A DNA stretch of 64,000 bases from the NCBI RefSeq assembly GCF_900114475.1, contig NZ_FOTE01000018.1, positions 44,030 to 108,029 of the forward strand. The letters are read 5' to 3'. The position numbers and the translations under genes are program-made. The notes beneath the pieces are model-generated. The model had not been told where the DNA came from. It saw nothing but the letters and a program-made list of their open reading frames with translations, and searched no databases. Below are positions 37,099 through 45,387 of this stretch, in pieces. The DNA comes from Paenibacillus sp. 1_12 (lineage in GTDB: Bacteria > Bacillota > Bacilli > Paenibacillales > NBRC-103111). The stretch's first letter is position 1. Each line of letters starts with the position of its first letter.

Positions 37099-38115
37099 TT
37101 ATTTGGATTTGGTAAGTAAATATAAGAAATAGGGAGCACCGATAGCGGCGACTACAACACCTGCAGGAATGGCATTAGGCTGGAATAAGGAGCGCCCTAT
37201 CGTATCCGCCACAACGAGAATCACGAGACCTATAAGGCCTGCTATCGGTAAAAAGTGTTGGTGCATCGGTCCGACCAAGCGGCGTGCAAGATGAGGTGCA
37301 ACCAAGCCGATAAACCCGATTCCTCCTGCCATCGCTACACTTGCACTGGATAAAGCTACGGCAGTAGCCAGAAGCAGCAAACGCTGCTTGCGTACGGCGG
37401 TTCCAATACCGGTGGCCACCTCGTCCCCGAGCGAAAATGCATTTAATGCTTTCGTCTGGAAGAAGCTGTAAGGAACAAAAATGAGAATCCATGGAAGCAG
37501 AGCATAGACGTGAATCCAATCCCGTCCCCAGACATTTCCGACCAGCCACCTTGCGGTGAATGCATAGGTCGTTTCATCCAGACGAAGCGATAAAAACAAC
37601 GTGATGGCACTAAATCCCGCAGCAACTGCAATTCCAATTAGAATTAAGCGAATAGGCAGGAGACCTCTTTGACGGTCATAAGCTAGAATCACAATCAGAA
37701 AGGCTGACAAAATACCACCGATCAAAGTAAATAAAGGAATCAGAAGTGCGGAAGTATCCTTCATCGAATGAAAAAAACTAACGAATGCAATCAGACCAAA
37801 AGCGGCCCCTGCATGAAGACCGAGAATACCGGGATCAGCCAACGGATTGCGTGACAACCCTTGTAAGATGGCTCCAGAAACACCTAAGCCGATTCCTGCC
37901 AGCATTGTGATCAAAATTCGCGGCAGGCGATATTCGAATAAAACCAATTTGTCATCAGGGCTGCCATGACCCAAAAAGGTTTGGATCACCTGAAAGGGAG
38001 CGAGCCGTATGGTTCCTGTGTTCAAGCTGATCAAGATGGCACACATGCCAATAATGAGCAGGATGATCCCGATCTGAATTGTTTTTTTCTCACGTGTCGG
38101 TGCTTGCCGTTTCAT
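37099..38115 (-). CDS. FecCD-family siderophore permease subunit
   Basis: 338 residues, about 9-10 membrane helices. FecCD signatures: LFEYRLPRILITMLAGIGLGVSG, QGLSRNPLADPGILG and the ATPase-docking GGIGFIGLVAPHLARRLVG. It starts immediately after the upstream partner's stop, with GGAGGAGC as ribosome site. It forms a heterodimer with that partner. No ATPase gene is present in the operon, as in the YfiYZ-YfhA system, which uses the shared YusV ATPase (established for Bacillus subtilis; inferred here). Confidence 0.93.
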   Translation of the reverse strand: MKRQAPTREKKTIQIGIILLIIGMCAILISLNTGTIRLAPFQVIQTFLGHGSPDDKLVLFEYRLPRILITMLAGIGLGVSGAILQGLSRNPLADPGILGLHAGAAFGLIAFVSFFHSMKDTSALLIPLFTLIGGILSAFLIVILAYDRQRGLLPIRLILIGIAVAAGFSAITLFLSLRLDETTYAFTARWLVGNVWGRDWIHVYALLPWILIFVPYSFFQTKALNAFSLGDEVATGIGTAVRKQRLLLLATAVALSSASVAMAGGIGFIGLVAPHLARRLVGPMHQHFLPIAGLIGLVILVVADTIGRSLFQPNAIPAGVVVAAIGAPYFLYLLTKSK

Positions 38116-39138
38116 CTATAAGCTCCTCCTTTCTTTACGAGCTAGATAAAGAAAGAAAGGAACGCCGACCATAGCGACCATAATGCCAAGTGCAAGCTCT
38201 CTGGGCGGGTTGACCATTCTGGCACCCATGTCGGCTACAACCAGCAGCACAGCACCCAATATCGCAGAGAGGGGAATGATCAATCGGTAATCAACACCGA
38301 CCAGCTTGCGTGCCATGTGCGGGATAACCAGCCCAACAAAGCCAATCGCACCCACGGCTGAAACCGATACCCCGGCAAGAATCACTGATGCGGTCATGCC
38401 AAGCAGCCGGATCCGTTTCGTATTGACCCCGAGATTCAGCGCGACATCATCACCCAAAGAAACCAGCGAGACTGAACGTCCAAGCGTAAAGGCCCACACG
38501 ATAGTAATCAAAATAACCGGTACTAGCAGCTTCAATTGTACCCATTTGACTCCGGCAACGCCGCCGGCATACCAATAAGCCAAATCCTGAGCCAAATTGT
38601 AATAAATCGCGATCCCAGAGCTCAGTGAATGAAGCAGAGCAGCTACCACTGCGCCTGCAAGGGTTAGTCTTAAGGGGGTTAGCCCGCCGGCCGAGGATCT
38701 GCCCAGCATGAAAATAAATAGCGTGCTCAGTACAGCCCCGCTGAAAGAGAGCACAATTAAAGCCGAATAGGGCAAATTAGGGAAAAACGCAAAGCTAAGA
38801 GCGACGGCAAAGGTAGCACCTGAGTTAATTCCCAGTATTCCCGCATCCGCCAGCGGATTACGTGTCACACCCTGCATTAAAGCTCCAGCGACGGCAAATG
38901 CTGCCCCCATGACCGCTGCCCCTATTACTCGAGGAAGTCTGAGCTCATGAATGATCTGGTGAGCAGTCAATTTGGGATTATAATCGATCACGGCTGTCCA
39001 AACGGTACTAAGTGTCATCTCCTTGGCTCCATAGGATATCGCCAAAAACATAGCAGCCAATAATCCACACAACGCAATAATAATGATAAGGCTAAAGGAA
39101 AAGAGCTTCATACTTGAAGTGGCTTGGATTTTTCTCAT
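38116..39138 (-). CDS. FecCD-family siderophore permease subunit
   Basis: 340 residues, FecCD family: ELRLPRVIGAAVMGAAFAVAGALMQGVTRNPLADAGILG and AVGAIGFVGLVIPHMARKLVG are diagnostic. First gene of the iron operon. Its ATG has no strong nearby ribosome site; the only GGAGG is about 25 bases upstream, so initiation may be weak or the real start may differ by a few residues (an in-frame Met at residue 10 exists). A Fur box lies 58 bases upstream. It works with the other permease and the lipoprotein. Confidence 0.92.
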   Translation of the reverse strand: MRKIQATSSMKLFSFSLIIIIALCGLLAAMFLAISYGAKEMTLSTVWTAVIDYNPKLTAHQIIHELRLPRVIGAAVMGAAFAVAGALMQGVTRNPLADAGILGINSGATFAVALSFAFFPNLPYSALIVLSFSGAVLSTLFIFMLGRSSAGGLTPLRLTLAGAVVAALLHSLSSGIAIYYNLAQDLAYWYAGGVAGVKWVQLKLLVPVILITIVWAFTLGRSVSLVSLGDDVALNLGVNTKRIRLLGMTASVILAGVSVSAVGAIGFVGLVIPHMARKLVGVDYRLIIPLSAILGAVLLVVADMGARMVNPPRELALGIMVAMVGVPFFLYLARKERRSL

Positions 39139-39195
39139 AGGATTGCTGTGCTGCTTTTGACACCTCCAGCGTACGGATCCCTCTGTATGTAAAAC

Positions 39196-39215
39196 GATAA
39201 TGATAATTATTATCA
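39196..39215. promoter_or_regulatory. Fur box
   Basis: GATAATGATAATTATTATC (39196-39214) differs by one base from the classic 19-bp Fur consensus. Inside it TGATAATTATTATCA (39201-39215) is a perfect 7-1-7 inverted repeat. It lies upstream of the siderophore importer operon on the minus strand, so Fur with iron should repress it. Confidence 0.93.
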
Positions 39216-39258
39216 GTCGAAATTATACGTTCTTTTCTATAGAATAGCAAGCAACAAT

Positions 39259-39400
39259 TTAGGATTCCTTGGGAAGAGAGATCAGAAAGCTGGAGCCGAT
39301 TCCCGGTGTGCTGCTGGTCTCGATGGTTCCGCCATGCGCTTCAACAAGATGCTGGACAAAATCGTGAAATGAATGAAGGTAAGACTTGCAGATTATGTAT
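39259..39400 (-). pseudogene. Histidine-kinase C-terminal remnant
   Basis: On the minus strand about 40 codons read as the end of a HATPase domain: a helix ending VQHLVEAHGGTIE, the G2 box PGIGSSF, and the final beta strand LISLPKES before TAA (39259-39261). Nothing upstream continues it, and a non-homologous repeat region follows. It is the last piece of a deleted sensor kinase gene. Confidence 0.75.
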
Positions 39401-39425
39401 TGACATAGGAAGCATCCCATGAGAA

Positions 39426-39443
39426 AATGTACGCGTGTACATT
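39426..39443. promoter_or_regulatory. Palindrome, candidate regulator site
   Basis: AATGTAC-GCGT-GTACATT, perfect 7-base arms around four bases. It is about 410 bases before the LacI gene. A TTGACA at 39400 is near but has no -10 at normal distance. Identity of the binder is unknown. Confidence 0.4.
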
Positions 39444-39488
39444 GTGTATAAATATACTATAAGATATTGCTCGTGAAGTCAGTTTTCT

Positions 39489-39738
39489 GAATGTTGTGCG
39501 TAGATACTAAGCCTAATTTTAAAGAGGTTAGTCAGTCATTCAGTCATTCAGTTTGCCTACAAACTGTAAGAGTGTGATGAATAAATGAGCGAAGCGACCG
39601 TGGTGTTCTGGAGATAGCGGAGCGGTGCCTTTGTTTCCGGAATTTAACCGCTAAATATCTTATAGAATAAATCTGGAAACAACAGCAATCGGAAGAATAC
39701 TTCGGTCGCGCAGCGGGACTTATTCACTGCATCTTGCT
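39489..39738. other. Structured intergenic element within a repeat array
   Basis: About 250 bases with nested pairing: outer arms GCGACCG (39594-39600) and CGGTCGC (39703-39709), inner arms GTTTCCGGAATTTA (39633-39646) and TAAATCTGGAAAC (39668-39680), and a small hairpin GAAG-AATA-CTTC (39692-39703). The block is flanked by two copies of AGTTTTCT (39481-39488 and 39739-39746), which are also part of the local repeat. It could be a non-autonomous mobile repeat or a structured RNA. There is no convincing ORF; a ten-codon ATG frame exists at 39585. Confidence 0.5.
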
Positions 39739-39740
39739 AG

Positions 39741-39840
39741 TTTTCTACGAAAACTTTAAGGTGGATGCTTACGAAGTCAGTTTTCTACGAAAACTTTAAG
39801 GTGGATGCTTACGAAGTCAGTTTTCTACGAAAACTTTAAG
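39741..39840 (+). repeat. 40-bp tandem repeats with internal palindromes, upstream of the LacI gene
   Basis: Two exact 40-bp units (39741-39780, 39781-39820) and half a third (39821-39840). Each contains the palindrome AGTTTTCTACGAAAACT (39739-39755, 39779-39795, 39819-39835), and GGATGCTTACGAAGTC follows the first two; the last runs into the ribosome site AAGGAGGG of the LacI gene. A further partial copy, GAAGTCAGTTTTCT, is at 39475-39488. A related motif occurs before the ThuA gene (42203-42233). Confidence 0.85.
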
Positions 39841-39853
39841 GAGGGATCGTCCT

Positions 39854-40879
39854 ATTGTAACCAGGAAGGAAGTTGCTGAGCTGGCAGGTGTATCCGAGGC
39901 TACAGTTTCCCGTGTTTTTAATGGTGTAGGGCCAATGAAGGCACAGACGAAGCTGCGAGTGCAGGAAGCTGCCAAAACACTTAACTATCATCCCAACGCG
40001 ATAGCTCAGAGCTTTGCCCGCCGCAAAAGCGGAAATTTGGGCGTTATACTTCCCTTTTTGCCAAAGGTTCATTTGTTCTCGACGTATTATTTTTCTGAAG
40101 TGTTAAGCGGTATTGGCGCCAAGGTGAAAGATAAGGGTTACGATCTGCTGCTTACGTTTCGTTCGCTTGATGAAGAGAGCGATTACATTGAACGCTTCCG
40201 CTCGCAAAAGGTGGATGCCTGCATTATTCTGGGAGCTAGTGATACCCCGCAGGAAAGGGAACAGCTGAAGACACTGGAGTCGGAAGGGCATCACTTTTGT
40301 CTGGTCAATCAGCATTTTACCGGTGAAAGCTTCAATGAAGTCGACGCGGATCACATCGGCGGCAGTTATCGCGCGGTCAAGCATTTGATGGATAAAGGAC
40401 ATAAGCAAATCGCTTTTCTGAATGGCTCCTCGCAATTTTCCAATAGTGCGGATCGTTATGAGGGCTATAGAAGGGCAATGGGGGAAGCGGGAAAGAACGC
40501 GGAGGCTGTTCGTAATTTATATTACGAAGGCAATTACAGCCGCACCAGCGGATACCGGATGGCGGCAGTATTGTATGAACGCAGGCATGAGATCGATGCG
40601 ATATTTGCGGCGAACGACCGGATGGCCATAGGTCTTATGCAAGGTTTTCGTGAGCTGGGTTGGGAAGCCGGGAGAGATGTTGCCATCGTTGGCTACGATG
40701 ACTCCGATGCGGCCAGAGTGACAGACCCGCCGCTCACAAGCGTGTCGGTTCCTTTCTATGATATGGGCAGTCTGGCAGCGGAGCGACTGCTTGCTCAAGT
40801 GAATGGTGAGCAGGGCAGCTTTCAAGTTAAGCTGGACACCGAGCTTGTGGTCAGACAATCATGCAGCAAAATCACATAA
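39854..40879 (+). CDS. LacI-family transcriptional regulator, apparent ATT start
   Basis: 341 residues. The first 22 residues form the LacI helix-turn-helix (VTRKEVAELAGVSEATVSRVFN), followed by the hinge with YHPNAIAQ and a sugar-binding core (GVILPFL... ANDRMAIGLMQGF... GYDDSD). There is no ATG/GTG/TTG before the helix-turn-helix in frame; AAGGAGGG ends 9 bases before ATT 39854, so ATT is the apparent start. An ATG at 39935 would delete the DNA-binding helices. It precedes an Idh-ThuA-Idh gene set in the same direction and probably represses it in the absence of a sugar-derived inducer. Confidence 0.88.
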   Translation: MVTRKEVAELAGVSEATVSRVFNGVGPMKAQTKLRVQEAAKTLNYHPNAIAQSFARRKSGNLGVILPFLPKVHLFSTYYFSEVLSGIGAKVKDKGYDLLLTFRSLDEESDYIERFRSQKVDACIILGASDTPQEREQLKTLESEGHHFCLVNQHFTGESFNEVDADHIGGSYRAVKHLMDKGHKQIAFLNGSSQFSNSADRYEGYRRAMGEAGKNAEAVRNLYYEGNYSRTSGYRMAAVLYERRHEIDAIFAANDRMAIGLMQGFRELGWEAGRDVAIVGYDDSDAARVTDPPLTSVSVPFYDMGSLAAERLLAQVNGEQGSFQVKLDTELVVRQSCSKIT

Positions 40880-40991
40880 ATTGAACACAGCTAAGTCAGG
40901 CTTACGGGTGGTTCAGCCCATTCAGTGAGGGCATGTGCACCCAATTTCAGATGATAGTCCAGTGTGAAATGATGAAGGAGGCAGATTGAGT

Positions 40992-42152
40992 ATGAAGCAG
41001 ATTAATATCGGGATGGTTGGTTATAAATTTATGGGCAAGGCGCACAGCCATGCTTACCGTGATTTACATATGTTTTTCCCGAAGGTTGCCAAGCCAGTTA
41101 TGAAGCTGATCTGTGGCCGTGACGAAGAGGGTGTGGCTCAGGCAGCCGAACAGTTCGGTTGGGACGGTTATGTGACCGATTGGCGCGATATGTTAGATCG
41201 TGACGATATTGATGTGATCGATATTAATGCGCCAAGTAATGCGCATATGGAAATTGCCCTAGCAGCGGCTAAGGCTGGCAAGCATTTGTTCTGCGAGAAG
41301 CCGCTGGCGCTGACGCTGCCAGATTCCAGGGAAATGCTGAAAGCAGCAGAGGATGCAGGCGTGAAGCATATGGTTGGCTTCAATTACCGTTTTGCACCGG
41401 CTGTAATGCTGGCCAAGAAGTTAATCGATGAAGGCCGATTAGGAGAAATTTACCATTTTCGCGCTTGGTTCCTGCAGGATTGGATTGTTGACCCGGAGTT
41501 CCCACTGGTTTGGAGATTGCAAAAGGAAATTGCCGGCTCCGGCTCTCATGGAGATTTGGGCGCGCATCTGATTGACCTGGCTCACTATTTGATCGGCGGC
41601 ATGACCGAAGTGATCGGGATGAGCGAAACGTTCATTAAAGAACGACCGGAGCCTACATCCATGACAGGCTTGAGCGCGAAGGGCAGTAAGGATGCACCTA
41701 AGGGTCCAGTTACAGTCGATGACGCGACACTGTTTATGAGCCGTTTTGCGAATGGAGCTCTGGGAAGCTTTGAAGCGACGCGGTTTGCACCAGGACATCG
41801 CTGCACGAATTCATTCGAGATTAACGGCAGCAAGGGCAGCGTGAAATTCGATTTCGAGCGGATGAATGAATTGCAGGTATATTTTACAGATGACGCCGAG
41901 GATGTTCAGGGCTTCCGTCGTGTATTGGCGACCGATCCTTCTCATGCTTATATGGACGCTTGGTGGCCAGCCGGTCATACCATCGGATATGAGCACACGT
42001 TTATCCATGAGGTTGTCGAGCTCATGCAAGCGCTTCAAGAAGACCGTCAGCCTGTGCCTAATTTTGTTGATGGCGTGAAGTGCCAAGAGGTTCTGGAAGC
42101 CGTCGATCGCTCGATAGCAGAACGCCGCTGGGTTCGAATAGACGAAGTCTAA
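40992..42152 (+). CDS. Gfo/Idh/MocA-family oxidoreductase
   Basis: 386 residues. An N-terminal Rossmann fold (IGMVGYKFMGKAHSHAY), the catalytic-area CEKPLALTL signature, then a C-terminal alpha/beta domain with GSGSHGDLGAHLIDLAHYLIGG, where His and Asp are the usual substrate-side residues. The family oxidises or reduces sugar hydroxyls with NAD(P). AAGGAGG lies 10 bases before ATG 40992; a TTG two codons earlier is too close to it. It forms an operon with the ThuA-like and a second Idh gene, suggesting breakdown of an unusual sugar or inositol-type compound. Substrate unknown. Confidence 0.93.
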   Translation: MKQINIGMVGYKFMGKAHSHAYRDLHMFFPKVAKPVMKLICGRDEEGVAQAAEQFGWDGYVTDWRDMLDRDDIDVIDINAPSNAHMEIALAAAKAGKHLFCEKPLALTLPDSREMLKAAEDAGVKHMVGFNYRFAPAVMLAKKLIDEGRLGEIYHFRAWFLQDWIVDPEFPLVWRLQKEIAGSGSHGDLGAHLIDLAHYLIGGMTEVIGMSETFIKERPEPTSMTGLSAKGSKDAPKGPVTVDDATLFMSRFANGALGSFEATRFAPGHRCTNSFEINGSKGSVKFDFERMNELQVYFTDDAEDVQGFRRVLATDPSHAYMDAWWPAGHTIGYEHTFIHEVVELMQALQEDRQPVPNFVDGVKCQEVLEAVDRSIAERRWVRIDEV

Positions 42153-42202
42153 GAGTTTAGTAAATTAAATCACGCTGCGCGTCTATATATGCTTCAGAAA
42201 TT

Positions 42203-42233
42203 ATGCTTACGATGCAAGTTTGCTCAAGCAAAC
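42203..42233 (+). promoter_or_regulatory. Repeat-like palindrome before the ThuA gene
   Basis: ATGCTTACGA (42203-42212), five bases, then GTTTGCT-CA-AGCAAAC (42218-42233). The decamer and layout match the repeats in front of the LacI gene, but the palindrome differs in sequence. Confidence 0.5.
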
Positions 42234-42305
42234 GCTCAGCTGTTGAAATGATTCTTATGAGAGTATGCAATCATCCAATCCTACTAGTTCAAAGGAGCGT
42301 ATAGA

Positions 42306-43028
42306 ATGAAAAAAGCATTGATCGTTCAAGGCGGTTGGCAAGGTCACCAGCCTAAGGAAGTTTCTGAAATTTTTCGTGTTGTCTTAGAGGAAGAAGGTTT
42401 TGAAGTCGAGGTATCCGATACGCTGGAGGCTTTTGCCGATGCTGATAAGCTGTTGGGACTAGACCTGATTGTACCTGTGTGGACCATGGGCGAGATTGAT
42501 AAGCAGTACGCCAAAAATGTATCGGAAGCCGTACAAAGCGGAGTTGGACTTGCAGGCTGCCATGGTGGTATGTGTGATTCCTTCCGTAATAATGTCGACT
42601 GGCAGTTTATGACCGGCGGCAACTGGGTAGCACATCCGGGCAATGATGGTGTCGAATATGTAGTCAATATTAAGGGCAGTACGAGTCCGCTCGTAGAAGG
42701 AATTGAAGATTTCACAGTATCCAGCGAGCAGTATTACCTGCACGTGGATCCAGCCGTAGAGGTATTGGCAACAACGAGATTTCCTGTGGTAGAAGGCCCA
42801 CACTCCTTGAATAAAGCAGTCGATATGCCAGTGGTCTGGACTAAACGCTGGGGAGTTGGACGCGTATACTACAACTCGCTTGGTCATCAAGCAAACATTA
42901 TCGACATACCTCAGGTTAAATTGCTTATGCGTCGCGGCCTCTTATGGGCGGCAGAGGGTAAGGCTCAAGCAAGTACCAAGGCTTCTGCTTCTGCCGCATA
43001 CTCAGGTATGGGCGATAGCCAGGTCTAG
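42306..43028 (+). CDS. ThuA-like domain protein
   Basis: 240 residues, glutamine-amidotransferase-like fold of the ThuA family: ALIVQGGWQGHQPKEV at the start, GVGLAGCHGGMCDSFR in the nucleophile-elbow area, and EQYYLHVDP plus RVYYNSLGHQ later. ThuA proteins accompany disaccharide or sugar-oxidation genes and are thought to act on keto-sugars; no reaction is firmly assigned. AAGGAGCG precedes ATG. It lies between two Gfo/Idh oxidoreductases and behind a LacI regulator, so it probably acts in the same catabolic step. Confidence 0.9.
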   Translation: MKKALIVQGGWQGHQPKEVSEIFRVVLEEEGFEVEVSDTLEAFADADKLLGLDLIVPVWTMGEIDKQYAKNVSEAVQSGVGLAGCHGGMCDSFRNNVDWQFMTGGNWVAHPGNDGVEYVVNIKGSTSPLVEGIEDFTVSSEQYYLHVDPAVEVLATTRFPVVEGPHSLNKAVDMPVVWTKRWGVGRVYYNSLGHQANIIDIPQVKLLMRRGLLWAAEGKAQASTKASASAAYSGMGDSQV

Positions 43029-43088
43029 GTCTAGTCAAGCAATGAAATAACTTAATCAAAATCAAGAACCAGAGAGGAAGCATTTGAA

Positions 43089-44192
43089 ATGGAAAAAGTA
43101 CGTGTAGGTATTATCGGATGCGGGAAAATAAGCGCTATTTATTTTAAAAACTGCCAAACATTTTCGGCTTTGGAGGTAACGGCATGCGCTGATTTGAACG
43201 TGGCAAGAGCAGAAGCAAGTGCGGAAGAGTTCGGCATTGCCAAAGCTTGCTCAGTAGCCGAGCTGTTGGCTGATCCGGATATTGATCTGGTCATTAATTT
43301 GACGATTCCAGCAGCTCATGCTGATGTATGCATACAGGCACTTGAAGCAGGTAAACATGTGTATGTAGAAAAGCCGCTGGCTGTAACCCGTGAAGAGGGA
43401 CAACGTATTCTGGCTGCTGCGAAGAAGCAAGGACTATTGGTAGGCAGTGCACCGGATACATTCCTTGGCGGCGGAATCCAGACCTGCATCAAGCTGATCA
43501 ACGATGGTTGGATTGGAACTCCGATCGCTGCCAGCGCATTCATGATCGGTCGCGGTCACGAGCATTGGCACCCGGATCCTGAATTCTATTATGCACCGGG
43601 TGGCGGCCCTATGTTCGATATGGGTCCTTATTATTTGACTGCTCTCGTAGCTCTGCTGGGCCCTATTCAACGTGTAACGGGTTCCGCTAAAATCTCATAT
43701 CCTGAGCGGACCATCACCAGCGCTCCAAAATTTGGACAAAAAATCAAGGTAGAGACACCTACACATGTTGCCGGCGTACTCGATTTCCATAGCGGCGCTA
43801 TTGGAACAATTATTACGAGCTTTGATTCCTTTGGCGGTTCGCAAGTGCCACGGATTGAAATTTATGGCAGCGAAGGTACGCTGAGTGTACCGGACCCGAA
43901 CACATTTGGTGGTCCTGTACTAGTACGTCGTCATGATGCGAAGGAATTTAGTGAAGTGCCGCTAATTCACGGTTATACGGATAACAGCCGTGGTTTAGGC
44001 GTATTGGATATGGCTTTCGCTATTCGTAACGGCAGATTGAATCGTGCGAATGGTGAGCTTGCCTACCATGTGCTTGAGGCGATGCATGGCTTCCACGATG
44101 CGTCCGAGCAAGGTAAACATTATGTTATGCAAAGCACGTGCGAGAAACCTTTGCCGCTTCCAAGCGGATTGGTTCGAGGTATATTGGACTAA
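43089..44192 (+). CDS. Gfo/Idh/MocA-family oxidoreductase
   Basis: 367 residues. Rossmann start [17 protein letters not shown], signature YVEKPLAVT, and [19 protein letters not shown] in the substrate-binding domain. It is distinct from the first oxidoreductase of this operon, so the two may catalyse successive or opposite redox steps on a sugar, as in 3-keto-sugar pathways (inference). GAGAGGAAG precedes ATG. Last gene of the operon; a hairpin follows at 44237. Confidence 0.93.
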   Translation: MEKVRVGIIGCGKISAIYFKNCQTFSALEVTACADLNVARAEASAEEFGIAKACSVAELLADPDIDLVINLTIPAAHADVCIQALEAGKHVYVEKPLAVTREEGQRILAAAKKQGLLVGSAPDTFLGGGIQTCIKLINDGWIGTPIAASAFMIGRGHEHWHPDPEFYYAPGGGPMFDMGPYYLTALVALLGPIQRVTGSAKISYPERTITSAPKFGQKIKVETPTHVAGVLDFHSGAIGTIITSFDSFGGSQVPRIEIYGSEGTLSVPDPNTFGGPVLVRRHDAKEFSEVPLIHGYTDNSRGLGVLDMAFAIRNGRLNRANGELAYHVLEAMHGFHDASEQGKHYVMQSTCEKPLPLPSGLVRGILD

Positions 44193-44236
44193 TCTTTAAT
44201 CATTGACTGGTTAAAGAATATGATATTAATACAAAT

Positions 44237-44298
44237 AGCCACTACGGTCCGAGCTGCTTTCGAATGATAGCAGGATTCGGATACCGATAGTGGCTTTT
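44237..44298. terminator. Probable bidirectional terminator
   Basis: AGCCACTACGGT and ACCGATAGTGGCT arms enclosing an inner TCCGA/TCGGA pairing, with TTTT to the right. Convergent genes end at 44192 and 44329. Confidence 0.6.
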
Positions 44299-44328
44299 GT
44301 GCAATCTGCTCATTGTAGACGAATGCCT

Positions 44329-44532
44329 CTAAACCAAGTGCTCCTTTAAAGCAGTTACCATTTGCGATTGAGCGCTTTTTTCGCTGTGCTGCCAAATGAT
44401 CTCGAACAATACACCCAAACCGGGAAGTACCTGCTCGGCGCCACCAACAGAATCCTCGATAATACCTGTCAGCTCATCATCATTTTTATCCGTCACACGT
44501 TGAATAATGGCTTCTCTAAGGGAAATGTTCAT
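44329..44532 (-). CDS. sspI: Small acid-soluble spore protein SspI
   Basis: 67 residues matching the SspI family: start MNISLREAIIQRV, middle GIIEDSVGGAEQVLPGLGVLFEIIW, and end ALKEHL. It is made in the forespore late in sporulation, usually under sigma G. I place the start at ATG 44532, preceded by GTGAGGAA; a frame five codons longer lacks a ribosome site. Its presence shows the host forms endospores. Confidence 0.93.
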   Translation of the reverse strand: MNISLREAIIQRVTDKNDDELTGIIEDSVGGAEQVLPGLGVLFEIIWQHSEKSAQSQMVTALKEHLV

Positions 44533-44624
44533 AGATTGGTTCCTCACTTTGCTTACTGAATTTACTTGAATTAATATGTGCCAAATCGCTGTCGTTCATG
44601 CTTGATTATGGAGAAATCATTTTA

Positions 44625-44633
44625 TGGTATAAT
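44625..44633 (+). promoter_or_regulatory. Extended -10 of ktrA
   Basis: TGGTATAAT (TGn plus perfect TATAAT, 44628-44633), about 70 bases before the start; the nearest TTGATT is 20 bases upstream, longer than ideal. Confidence 0.5.
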
Positions 44634-44700
44634 AAAATACAATGGAAAGTTGTTCTGATATGAAGTCAAACCGTGATTTATAGAAGGGTGGTCGTTGTCC

Positions 44701-45360
44701 GTGAAAAAACAATTTGCCGTTATTGGCTTGGGTCGTTTCGGCACAAGCGTTGCCAAAACCTTGTCAGGCTTAGACTTTGAAGTATTAGCTATTGATAGCA
44801 GTGAACAACGGATCCACGAAATATCGTCTATCGTTACCCATGTTGTGCAGGCGGATTCGACAGATGAAGAGGCACTCAGAGCATTGGGGCTGCGCAATTT
44901 TGATGTTGTCGTTGTCGCGATCGGGGATGATATTCAAGCAAGTATTCTCACCACCATCATCGTCAAAGAAATCGGAGTGCCTACCGTTATTGTGAAGGCG
45001 CAAAATGAGCTTCATGGCAAAGTGTTGAAAAAAGTGGGTGCCGATAAAGTTATTTATCCGGAACGGGATATGGGCCAGCGGGTAGCGCATCATTTAATTT
45101 CCACAAATATTATTGAATATATCGAGCTGTCTGAGGACCATAGCATTGTTGAACTTAGAGCATCCCGAGCGATGATTGGAAAAAGTTTAAGCCAGTTGAA
45201 CATTCGAGCCAAATATGGCTGTAACGTTATCGGAATCAAAACAGGTGCCAAGATGAATATTGCTCCGAGTGCTGATGACTTGCTCGATGCTGAAGATATT
45301 TTAATTATTGTTGGGAACAATGAAGATTTGCAAAATTTTGAAAAGACGTTCGCGGAATAG
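44701..45360 (+). CDS. ktrA: KtrA-like RCK regulator of a potassium channel
   Basis: 219 residues: an RCK_N Rossmann domain (FAVIGLGRFGTSVAKTL, later VIVKAQNELHGKVLKKVGADKVIYPE) and an RCK_C domain (about 135-219). KtrA forms a cytoplasmic octameric ring gating the KtrB membrane channel in response to ATP/ADP and c-di-AMP; no ktrB gene is visible here. I choose GTG 44701, with AAGGGTGG 9 bases upstream; a TTG two codons earlier is too close to it. It stands next to a methyltransferase gene with no obvious link. Confidence 0.88.
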   Translation: MKKQFAVIGLGRFGTSVAKTLSGLDFEVLAIDSSEQRIHEISSIVTHVVQADSTDEEALRALGLRNFDVVVVAIGDDIQASILTTIIVKEIGVPTVIVKAQNELHGKVLKKVGADKVIYPERDMGQRVAHHLISTNIIEYIELSEDHSIVELRASRAMIGKSLSQLNIRAKYGCNVIGIKTGAKMNIAPSADDLLDAEDILIIVGNNEDLQNFEKTFAE

Positions 45361-45387
45361 CAGGATGATGAGGAGCAGTGAAAAGCA

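Noticed and set aside
39741..39840. 40-bp repeats as a CRISPR array
   Set aside because: The units are tandem with no spacers, and there are no cas genes.
40422..40631. Plus-strand frame inside the LacI gene
   Set aside because: It is in another frame of a well-supported gene, without ribosome site.
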